Source: Mesaphorura yosii (Eukaryota; Arthropoda; Collembola; Poduromorpha; Tullbergiidae). Taken from it: 32,834 nucleotides of DNA. Made by a program: the position numbers and the translations under genes. Shown here piece by piece: positions 10,738 to 19,633 of the stretch (positions within the stretch are counted from its first letter, which is position 1; each line of letters starts with the position of its first letter). The stretch spans positions 1 to 32,834 of the forward strand of contig WIXG01000610.1 of the NCBI GenBank assembly GCA_009869945.1. Direction: 5' to 3'. Under the pieces are notes generated by a model. That model was not told the origin of the DNA, ran no database searches, and was given only the letters and a program-made list of their open reading frames with translations.

Positions 10738-11967
10738 ATGTTGACGGAGGCCTCATTCAAGATTCTGGAGAACGTGTTCCGATTTGCGTACTACACGACG
10801 GGGACTTCCTTCTACCTGGACCACAATACGCGAAAAATCTGTTGCCACTCTGGGCCTGGAGCCACCGTAGACAAATACCTGTCCCTATCCCTGAATTTTC
10901 TGTATTCTCTCGTCCTCGTGCAATTATTCATCGAAGTGAGGGTGAACGGTTTAGACCTGAGCGACATGCGCTGCATTTGGAAGCTGGTGACCGCCATTGG
11001 AGTGCTCATTTCCAACGTGACCGTGCCCTGCTTTCACTTTGGTACGGAAGAGCTCTGTAACTTCTTGAACGGTCTAACTGAACTCATGGAATCTGAAGCA
11101 AGAAAGACTCTGTCCTCATCTTCACCTCCTCGTAGCCGTGTAGGCAATGGAGTTAAGGTCAAATTCTTTGGACACCTCATCCCATTCGATCGGATTCTTG
11201 GCCCTCTCGCCTATCACGCGATGATATCCAGCTGCTTCCTTTTAATTGGCAGCTACCTGAGTAATTGTCAGTTCCATATTCTGGCCTGCTTGCTCCCTGA
11301 GCAGATTTGTACAATCTGGACCCCTGGAAAGAGCCGCTCGTTTAGGGACGCCCTGTACATTATTATGCAATACATCGTTCTTTTCCTCATGCATGTCATC
11401 ATAGGATTGAACCTGATTGGCGGGGCTGTGTTGGTCAACATTCTCACGGTCATCACGTTCGTGTCTCTTCGCCATGTACTACGGAATCTCAGTAATCGTT
11501 CCTGCAATCGCGTTGGGACCGAAGAGACAATGCTCAATCTTATCTGCAGCTACCGCCACGTGCAGACCGTTCAGTCGATGCTGAACTTGACCTGTTTCTC
11601 AAGATTCGTGTTCCCAGGCGTTGTCTCCATCTTCTCAATGGCGACCGTCCTCTCACTCCGTGAACTAGTCAAGGCTGCGACACCACTTCCTCTCCGCATC
11701 ATCATCATGGAGATTGGTGGGACCTCAATGTTTTACTACATCACCGGTTTTGCACTGTTTTGGCGAATAACGGACAGTTCAAATGCTATTCTACGACAAA
11801 TGGAAGCGGAGACCCGAGTTGGTGGTTCAAAATGTCAAGTAAGATTAGTAAAAGGTTGTCAGCCCCTGAAGTTTACAGTGAGGCCGATTGGGTATTTTGA
11901 TAAGGGTGTGTACCTCCTCATCGCGAGAGTGGTGGTGGAGTACTCTGTGGCTGTTCTACTTTTATAA
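10738..11967 (+). CDS. Gustatory-receptor-like 7TM protein, single exon, 409 aa
   Basis: The frame is open from 10681, but the first ATG is at 10738 (context AAAATG) and gives 409 aa, in range for arthropod gustatory/odorant-type receptors. Several hydrophobic helices are spread along the chain, for example around 10890-10940, 10980-11030, 11215-11260, 11350-11450, 11590-11660 and 11700-11770. The C-terminus ends LKFTVRPIGYFDKG then a final helix VVVEYSVAVLLL, the position of the diagnostic final helix in insect GRs (there usually TY....QF). The gene at 24554-25744 ends very similarly (LKFKIGRFGHFEKL then VVAYSVRILLIFQ), which makes the two related members of one expanded family. GRs are ligand-gated cation channels in sensory neurons. 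No intron and no disruption. Confidence 0.7.
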   Translation: MLTEASFKILENVFRFAYYTTGTSFYLDHNTRKICCHSGPGATVDKYLSLSLNFLYSLVLVQLFIEVRVNGLDLSDMRCIWKLVTAIGVLISNVTVPCFHFGTEELCNFLNGLTELMESEARKTLSSSSPPRSRVGNGVKVKFFGHLIPFDRILGPLAYHAMISSCFLLIGSYLSNCQFHILACLLPEQICTIWTPGKSRSFRDALYIIMQYIVLFLMHVIIGLNLIGGAVLVNILTVITFVSLRHVLRNLSNRSCNRVGTEETMLNLICSYRHVQTVQSMLNLTCFSRFVFPGVVSIFSMATVLSLRELVKAATPLPLRIIIMEIGGTSMFYYITGFALFWRITDSSNAILRQMEAETRVGGSKCQVRLVKGCQPLKFTVRPIGYFDKGVYLLIARVVVEYSVAVLLL

Positions 11968-12219
11968 AACGCGTAAACCTTTCCCAGTCACTGTTCTATC
12001 GTGTTTCTTCTGATTACTGTCGTATGCCGTGGAGCTATCCTTGATTTCCTTTTGAGCTGTCACAAGCCTGTTCAGTACACCAGAATGGATCCTGCAATTG
12101 TTGGAGGCGGCGAGGGTTCCGACGGCACTCTTGTTCCAGGCGTGGCTCACCATGCGCAGACGCCGCACGTGCTGTGGACCAATTTGATGCAGGATGCTGT
12201 CCTGAATTTGGTCGGACAA
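11962..12219 (-). pseudogene. F-box-like remnant
   Basis: Reading from 12219 downward, the frame begins SDQIQDSILHQIGPQHVRRL then RMVSHAWNKSAV, which matches the F-box pattern (two short helices then a RLV..W motif) used to bind Skp1 in ubiquitin ligases. There is no ATG. The codon before the segment is TTG and an in-frame stop lies shortly upstream, with no good splice acceptor. The frame ends at 11962, overlapping the last codons of the receptor gene on the other strand. It is probably a decayed fragment; the F-box call rests on about 35 residues. Confidence 0.35.
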
Positions 12220-12369
12220 GCAGAAGCACGGTAATCAGTGTTTGCTCGGCTCACGCGCCTAAGCGTTATTTACGCCCGATTTCCTTACATTTGGCAAGTC
12301 GATTGGGCAAATCATGACGAAATTTATTCGACTGAGCAAGGAATTTATCAATTTAGAATATAGAGGACT

Positions 12370-12990
12370 TGAATTAATAAAAGCTCAACTGCGAAGGCGA
12401 ATTTTGCCGTGCTCCAACGCAGTACTTCTCAATTTTCTCCGTTGCTTGCACTGACTCGGACTGGAGTGAAAAGGCTATCGGGCCGATGCAGGCTCCGACG
12501 AAGTAGCTGGTGCCAAGAGCGAAGCCGAAAAGGGTTGGTTGAAAATAACCCAGCCGTTCCGCTCGATTGATTTGCCCTTCACTCCAAAATTTCTTGATCG
12601 TCAGGGCGACAGTTACAATGGTTATAGTCGATGGAACTGGTCGAGAGACCAACTTGCGTAGGCAAGGGCAAATGCACAAGTTCAGCCATAGCAGGTTTCG
12701 ACGACGACGGCACCAGCAGCGGCATCGGCGGTAGCTCCAACCTGCCACCGCCGTCGTATTTCGTTGGCGACTGCCCCCGAACCGGGCAAAGGCACCTCGT
12801 CGCAAAGGATAACGGAGGAAGTCCGTTACGCGGTAAGGCCTGCCTGGCGAGAATTTCAATTTGAATTGTCACGAGATTTCCGTGCTTCCAGCTGAACTGG
12901 CCGGAAACTTATGCCACGAGTGAAGCGCTCTTCGCACAGCTGATGACCATGGAGTCGGAGGACGAGTCCAGTCTGCAGTCAGGCTTATGA
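12370..12990. other. Ambiguous locus with coding-like signal on both strands
   Basis: On the minus strand, 12374 to about 12640 reads as a membrane-like peptide with two hydrophobic segments (ITIVTVALTI; FGFALGTSYFVGACIGPIAF) and a polar tail; its upstream part turns Arg/Cys-rich and no start is visible. On the plus strand, an acceptor near 12696, an Ala/Pro-rich exon to about 12831, a GTAAGG donor and a CTTCCAG acceptor at 12887-12893 join in frame to a C-terminal peptide (RYALNWPETYATSEALFAQL, then acidic, stop near 12987). Both cannot be fully right. I recognise neither family. Confidence 0.25.
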
Positions 12991-13213
12991 ATTTTCGCAA
13001 TTACTTTCACTTATCATCAGAGCCATGCTAATCATGTACTATCTCCTATCTGCTTCAAATAGGATCAATAAATGTAAACACAGCTATAGCAGGCACGATA
13101 TTGGCAAATGAGGACAGTTGCTCGAATTCAGTTGGTTTTTGCGTTCCTATAAGCAGAGTGGGGGTCGCGGTGAATCTGATTTGAACTGTGTTGAGAGGTT
13201 TCGGGCTCAGAAA

Positions 13214-16200
13214 ATGAGCGCTGATACATTTCCGTTGCATGATGCCGTTCATAAAGGTGATGAGGTCAAGATGCACCAAGTGCTGGCCGCTGGAAGGAAG
13301 GACGGCACACGTTTCCAACCACATGACCCCGACGAGCATGGGTACTCTCCAGTTCACTATATAGCCATTTCTGGTAAGGCAATTTCACCCCTCTCTCTCG
13401 TGCCGGTACAGGAGTTGTTTTTATTTATAGCCACGTGCATTAACCGTATCTCAGCCCTGGACCTCTTGCTCAACTACTACACAAATGAGGGTACTGCTGA
13501 TCTGCAATCAGTGGTGGAGGCGGTTCTGAACGCTTTCGACAAGGATGGTAATACACTGCTACACTGGGCGATCAAGCTCAAACGCTACCATCTGGTCAAC
13601 CGATTGATTGGACGTGCTGATCTTACTAAGGTCGCATTTAAACATCAGCTCAAGGCGAATGGTTTCGCCCTAAATAACAAGCAGAGACTACCCATTCATT
13701 ACGGTAAGTTCGTACTTTTAGCACAGCCAACATGGAATTTATCACCGATTCTTGCTCTTTCAGCCCGAGACAATGCAGTAGAGCTATTACGAAATCTCAT
13801 CGAGTACACTCCTACGATAAACACATTCAAGTATGATGAGCTCGTCGAGACTCCAGTACAGATTGCCGCTAAAGAATGCAACTTGGAGGCTTTGCATGTA
13901 CTCTGGGAACATGGCTTTAGTTTCGCTTCACATGGAGGGAAGTCACTCTATTTCTACGTGATCAAATCGCGTGCCCGCGATTCAGACGAGGCTGTGGAGT
14001 GTCTCAACTTCCTCCTTCAAAATGAAGAAGACAGCAACATTTCAAGTCCCCGTGTGCCCTTCGACGAGACCGCCTATCACTTGGCTGCAAGTGCTCCACG
14101 CCTACTTGAAGTTCTTTTGCGGCATTTGCAAAAGACAGGAGGGACAGTGTCCGATTTGCCAGATATTGAGTCCAATAAGCAGACGCCACTTCACTTTCTG
14201 GGTTAGGCAACTCCCTTCTGAAGATGTACATTATGTGAAGCAATCGCTCAGTGTTGATTGATTTCCAGCATACTCGACCACTTCCGAAGCAATCCAATGT
14301 GCTCGCCTCTTCCTCGACCTAAAGTACCACCAGAATGAAATGGCGAGTGTTGTCCGATTTCTCAGAAGGGAGACAGCTGGTGGAATGACTGCTCTAGACA
14401 TTTGCTGCGAGCGAAAAAACATCGAGATGGCAAAAACCATTCTTCTAGCCGTGTACACCGATGATGATGATGATGATGAAGCTTCACTACACGGTCTTCA
14501 ATATTGGAGTCGGACGGACGTCCTTGAGAGGCTGTACGTGACAGTGCCACTGGCCTTGTTGCCAATATTGGACAAGGTTTGGAAATATAGAGAGACGAAC
14601 AAATTGACATGGGTGGACTACGCGTAAGTAGGCTTACTCGTTTGTGCTTTAGTTTTCACAGCTGTTTTGCTGTTACAGAGTTATCACCGGATTTCAAACG
14701 GAATTGAGCAAACATGCCGAGTCTGCGTCGCTCCAGAACGTACTCAATCACAAGCACGAGATCCAAAAACAAATCCTACTTCATCCACTCACCCTCCACT
14801 ATCTTGCTCACAAGTGGGGCCGATATGCACCACGGGTTTACCTGGGGGCCTTCTGCCAGTTTGCAGTTCTGATTATTTATGCTTTGACAGCTGTCGCTTG
14901 CAATAATGCACAGTGTCAGTGTTGAGAGTGGAGAATTTCATCTTATATTTAATGGCGTGCAGAGCAGGCAGGCGCAATGTGCGCGTCTTTGTTTTATGTC
15001 GGTTGAGTGTGCTCCTGTGTGCAGGGCACGGTCATGAACACATTTTGGTGAGAAGGAGAAGAAGCGTTGAGTATTGGCCTCAGTGCCAAAGTTAACTAAA
15101 ATAAAATAAAAACTACTAAAATTTGTGCTAAATAAAACATTAAAATAAGCCGCCATCGCCTGCTCATCCATCATCCAATCATATCTGGCAAGTGAGGAGC
15201 GCCTGGTTGCTTAAACCAGGAGGTGCCCTCAAAAGTCAGGAACAAGACGAAGAGGAGGAGGGGGCAAAATGCCCAGCAACTGTTATTATTGGTTGGTGTT
15301 CCGGATCTGGAATGGCGACATTGATTGCAACTGCGCTGCTACTGCTGAAGGAGGGTTTCCAACTCTGGACAATGGACAAGTGGTGGTTGTACTTTTTGAG
15401 CCTGTATAACCTGTCACAAGTGAGTTTTGCAGTTGTGGCTATAAGCATGGCGGTACTAGCCCTTACGTCGAAGCCTGCATCAGACGACGACTGGTTATGG
15501 CTCCTGTCTATTGTAAGAAATTCACCCATAACATCTGCTCCTGAATACAGGTCGATTTGATCTCTACAATATTTTGCAGCTGGGGCTTTTGCTAGCATGG
15601 TTGGTGGTGATTCTTCAATTGAGGAACCTTCCTCAGTTCGGAAACTACATTTCCATCCTCATACAAGCAAGTCGAACACTTACAGGATGAATCATGTACC
15701 CTTGGTTAATAGCACGTGGTCCCGAACTTTATTTCAGGTTACTAGCAAGTCGATGAAGCTCCTGACTCTGTTTGGACTGCCTACTTTTACTGTATTTGCC
15801 CTCATCTTCCGTATTTTAATCCCCAAGAGCAACGACAAAGCGGATTCGAAGGGCCCCTTTCAAGGCCTGGACATGCCCGGAGTGTTTGTCAAGTTGCTGG
15901 CAATGTTCATCGGTGAACTTACCTTCGATGAGACCATACACGAGCTGGAGCCAAAATCTCTACGCTATTTTGTGGCTTTAGTCATCTTTGCCCTGTTTGC
16001 GTTCATTGCGACAATTGTCCTACTCAACCTGCTACTGGCCTTTGCTGTTTCCATCACTCGGGTAATTAAGAATGTGAGCATAAAACGTGCGTCAAGGCTA
16101 TTATTAAGTGTATGCAATTAGGAAATGGAGAGCAGGGCACAAACGGAAGTTGCACGATGTCAACTAGAGCAGATTTACTTTTGGGAAACTTTTCAGCTGG

Positions 16201-16292
16201 GGCCATCCATCACGTTTAGCAGTACACGTACACGAAGATCAGCGTCAAAAGCTAAAGCTAGCGAAAGCGTTCCGTTAAATAGCATGAGTTAA
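13214..16292 (+). CDS. TRPA-like ankyrin-repeat cation channel, about 10 exons
   Basis: Exons: 13214-13373, 13431-13703, 13764-14201, 14269-14623, 14679 to about 14910, about 15220/15240 to 15512, 15580-15666, 15738-16061 and 16122-16292. The S1-S2 junction (14910-15220) is unresolved and may hide a microexon near 15025. The start is the first ATG in frame (13214). The N-terminal half carries a modest set of ankyrin-like repeats (LHDAVHKGDEVKMHQVL; SPVHYIAIS; NTLLHWAIKLKRYHLVNRLI; LPIHYAARDNAVELL; TPVQIAAKECNLEALHVL; TALDICCERKNIEMAKTIL). Then come the TRPA-like pre-S1/S1 (LLHPLTLHYLAHKWGRYAPR), S2-S4, an LRNLPQFGNY S4-S5 segment, S5, a pore segment MFIGELTFDE and S6 LLNLLLAFAV. TRPA channels are calcium-permeable sensors of heat, chemicals or touch. 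The intron 15667-15737 is GC-AG. AATAAA at 16523-16528 is a likely poly(A) signal. Confidence 0.8.
14461..14479 (+). repeat. GAT/ATG trinucleotide run coding poly-Asp
   Basis: A GATGAT run inside an exon of the TRPA-like gene encodes six Asp residues between the last ankyrin-like repeat and S1. It is a coding microsatellite that could vary in length between individuals. Confidence 0.8.
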
Positions 16293-17115
16293 CATTTAAA
16301 GGTCTTAAGCTGAGCGATCGATACTCATTCAATGACTTACATAATACTCGGTCTCCATAATTCATGTGCCTCCTCTACTGCAAACTAATCTTTACTATGA
16401 ACCAAGTCATTTGTGATGGAATACATGACCGGTGGATGAAAAATGTAAAATATGCATTAATTTAACAACTTCAAACGTTTGGAATTGGAAGACTGATAGC
16501 AGGTGAAAACTGTTTGAATTTGAATAAATTATCAGCAACACATTTTTGCTCTCGTCTGTTGTCGTCATGCTCCTTGTCTAAGAATAAAACATTCTCCCTT
16601 CGCATTTACCTTCCTCCGCAGCGAGGGGTCGTCCTCCTTAGAATTAAATGCTTACTGGCCTGGCTTCCTGCTTCAGCCCCTGCCAGCACTGAAATAGCGA
16701 AATAACAGCAGCCCTGTGGAACTGGCGAAGAAGTGTTTGATCTGGATCCGTTCCCTGCCGAAGTCGTGTCTGTGGCGTGCCTGACGGCAGCAGGCGCGAA
16801 AGTTCCCCGAGTACGAGGGCACGACGCCCATGCGGAAGTCGTGTCAAAGTCTATTTCACAGGAATTTTGTTAATATGAAGAAGTTCCAAGAACACGGAGG
16901 GAATTATCTCCTGACTTTATGAAAACCGATGGCCATCTTGATCTCCTCACCTGTTTGTTTATACATTTATACGAACCATTGTTTATGTGCTCTGCCTTCT
17001 TGGTACGACGACGTTGCAAGGAAGAATTGAACACGAGTATGTGCTAGTCACCAGGGAGGAGCAGATCAGTTTTAGCAATCAACCTCATTCCACTCTTTAT
17101 TCTTATCCGTTGAAG
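16293..17115. other. Intergenic stretch, nothing recognised
   Basis: Contains the putative poly(A) signal of the TRPA-like gene (16523-16528) and probably the 5' UTR and promoter of the four-TM gene starting at 17116. No domain-like ORF or repeat was seen. Confidence 0.5.
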
Positions 17116-17884
17116 ATGGTCGCAACAGGAACGGGAAGAACTTGCTGCTGTGGCTGCGGATCAGTTCGTCCAGCAACACAATTCATTGCTGTCATTAGCA
17201 TCGTAGGTTCCAATCATTAATTTAACTGTCGATCTGTATTGTGTTCAAGTGCATGGACTTGTTTTTATGACAGGTTGGCAGTATTTATCAATTTGGGAAG
17301 GCAATAACTGGGCTCAGTCTTTTGACACGGCACGAGAGCTCTGGATTGTACGTATTGTACGGATTTAACAGTTTTGGAGGTTCCAGCTCACCTACCCGTA
17401 AGTTAGCATAAGAACACCCCAAATACAAATGCAGTCATCAAAAAATGTTACGAGTCTCTGGAATCTTGCCTTAAATGTGTAGGAGATCTGTGGATTGGGT
17501 TGATGGTTATAAGTTTAATCCTGAGCCTTGGCCAAATCTGTTTGTCTATTCTGCTACTCGTGGGAGTCCGTCAGGTATACAAAATGTAAACTTCGCATTC
17601 GCATCTTGCTCTTGACCTTGGCCAAATTACACATTTCATCTCTTTTTCGGCTTATGCCGTGTGTTTAGGAAGATGAAACTAAATGCCTGCCTTGGCTGTG
17701 GTACAACTCTGCTTTAGCAGGAGCGTTAATACTTGCTCTTACGGGGCTTGGAGTGTATATCATGACACTCGACTTTGGAGCTGGAATTATGGTGATGGCA
17801 TTTTTTTCAATCGTGTGCCTGATTTTTGTGTACATGGTAAATGTGGTTCGGAATTTTATTCGGGACCTGCGTGAAGCCTATTGA
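17116..17884 (+). CDS. Small four-transmembrane protein, 172 aa, 4 exons
   Basis: Exons 17116-17202, 17274-17397, 17483-17574 and 17669-17884 sum to 519 nt, exactly 173 codons. All introns are GT-AG (71, 85 and 94 nt). The protein begins with a Cys-rich cytosolic-type stretch (RTCCCGCGSVRPATQF) leading straight into TM1, then TM2 (LWIGLMVISLILSLGQICL), TM3 (ALAGALILALTGLGVYIM) and TM4 (GIMVMAFFSIVCLIFVYMV), ending in a short charged tail. The Cys-cluster plus Arg start and four helices recall small insect membrane proteins loosely related to LAPTM4/MARVEL-type families. I infer a membrane-trafficking or structural role only from that resemblance. AATAAA at 18009-18014. Exon structure is well supported, family assignment is not. 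Confidence 0.75.
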
Positions 17885-18809
17885 TTGGTCGAATGATGAC
17901 AATTCAATCCGAGAAACCGGTCTCAAATAAGGGCACTAGACTTCAACAGTGACAAGTCAAAGTCAATCTCAAAGACTTTATACTTAGAACTCTCTTGTTA
18001 ATGTGTGCAATAAAGCTAAACACTAAAAAATACCTTTCGAGCGAATCCACTTGACTCATTCACTCCTCTGGGTCATCTCAACCTGTGTTTCCATGAGTCT
18101 AAGAAGCGAAGCGACGAGTGGGGGCTCGGGAGGCCCGAGTTTGCGTTAGCGCAAGATGGCGAGGCTCAGCGGTGCTCGGGGCTCGACATCCGCCAAGGAG
18201 GTCTGGGGACGTGCTCCAAATTGTCGGCACTTGGGGCCTTGGCTGGCTGGCTGGCGTACGCTGTGCTGGCCGGAGTGGAAATGAAGGACACGCAAGGGGA
18301 GGAGTTAGCGCTTGACAAGAGAATTCAATTAGGCACCTTCTACCTTTCTTGTTCTACCTGATTACTATCAAATTGACTCTAGAAATAAAATATGGCTGGT
18401 TCAAAGGTTTTTTGGCCCGTATTTCGTATTCAGCGAATTTCATGTCCTGAGACTGGAATTCATGCGAAATCAGCCAATGAATCGACTAATGAATAATGAT
18501 ATGTGAAGATGAGGGATGATGTAAAATAAATATTGACCTTTTGATAAACTTTTGACTACGTGACCGAGCCGTCGCCCGTCAAAGCCGTCTATCAAAATGT
18601 ATTTACAAGAGTCAGACTATCAACTATCTAGGCGTCAGGCATGAAACCCTAGCAAATCACGACATCAAGGCGACGGCATAAGAGATATGATCTTTGATCT
18701 ATATTTAGTCAGGTCTTGTTTGAGTGCAGTTTAAGGAGCAATTCTGCGCCAAGCCAAGCGCCTTCGCTTTTCCATCACGTGCGCTTTTGAGACAAGAGTA
18801 TGTCCAGGC
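17885..18809. other. Intergenic stretch with a GC-rich palindromic patch
   Basis: No gene seen after the poly(A) signal at 18009. A patch at about 18105-18300 is unlike its AT-rich surroundings: GC-rich, with short inverted elements (CTCGGGAGGCCCGAG at about 18124-18138; TTGCGTTAGCGCAA at about 18140-18153). A 65-codon ORF across it is probably composition-driven. Confidence 0.45.
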
Positions 18810-19297
18810 TGAGCAGATATGGATCATCTCGACGACGGATCTCCTCCGTTGGTCGATGCAGATTGCGAACGGGATGGAGTACTTGTCCGAAGTAAAGCAC
18901 GTTATTCACGGAGACTAGTTCCTGAAGAACATTCTAGTGGACGCGAACGGAGTCGCTAAGATTACAGACTCTGGGCCCTCGAGACGGTTTGCGTACGGTG
19001 GCTCTTTGAATTGTGGAAGGAACTTTCCCACTCACGCATCCTGTCTCCTGAAGCCCGAATATTGTCGCCTCCAGTGGACGTGTGGGCTTTTGCCGTACTC
19101 CTGTGAGAAATGTTTACACTGGCCGAGGAGCCAGAGTGTAAGGAGAGTGCGAGGGGGCTGAGCAAGCCGGAGTACGCAGCCAGTGCGCTGCACGCGAGAT
19201 TCGTTTTGGAGAACTCAAAGATGCGGCTTATTGCTTGGAGATGGAGCCGTCGTAAATGTAACGTTTGACTTTGCAGTTAATTTTGTGAAGCAATGAT
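18810..19297 (+). pseudogene. Broken C-lobe copy of the orphan receptor tyrosine kinase
   Basis: From about 18810 the sequence tracks the third exon of the gene at 19634-22807. The catalytic loop reads HGD then an in-frame TAG at 18916-18918 where the intact gene has Leu; the DFG Phe codon is Ser (DSG). Beyond about 18995 there are frame changes and lost segments, but blocks return (GAAATGTTTACACTGGCC; the AAGCCGGAGTACGCA block; the final ACGTTTGACTTTGCAGTTAA). N-lobe, TM and ectodomain are absent, so this is a partial duplicate. AATAAA copies at 19353-19358 and near 19434 suggest the 3' end was copied too. The first ~165 nt are almost identical to the intact gene. Confidence 0.85.
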
Positions 19298-19633
19298 ATC
19301 TGCACAGAAGCCAGAAGGTACAACACGCCCTTTAATTTAGAATATAGTTTCAAATAAATAGTGCAGCATCCTGGTCTCGGACGTTGTAGTGCCACGACGG
19401 CTGTGTCGTGTGCATGTTGTGCAAGAAAAGTAAATAAAGTCTCGTTGACCTTATTTGACCTACATGAATCTTTATCATTGGTTATTTGCTTAGCTTATCG
19501 CTATCCGTGATCGCAGATCTGACAAAGATTGTAATTTATTGTGCCTGTTATTTCGCAGGAATAAAATACATCATCAGACCAGCTGAAAAATGGAACAGAG
19601 TGGAAACAGTTTCTAGTTGCAGTTGCGGCTGAC
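19298..19633. other. Short spacer between the pseudogene and the orphan RTK
   Basis: Holds the pseudogene's AATAAA copies and the probable 5' UTR of the downstream kinase gene. No ORF of note. Confidence 0.5.

Noticed and set aside
15236..15598. 120-codon minus-strand ORF opposite the TRPA-like S2-S3 exon
   Set aside because: Antisense shadow; the plus strand has matching channel segments and splice sites.
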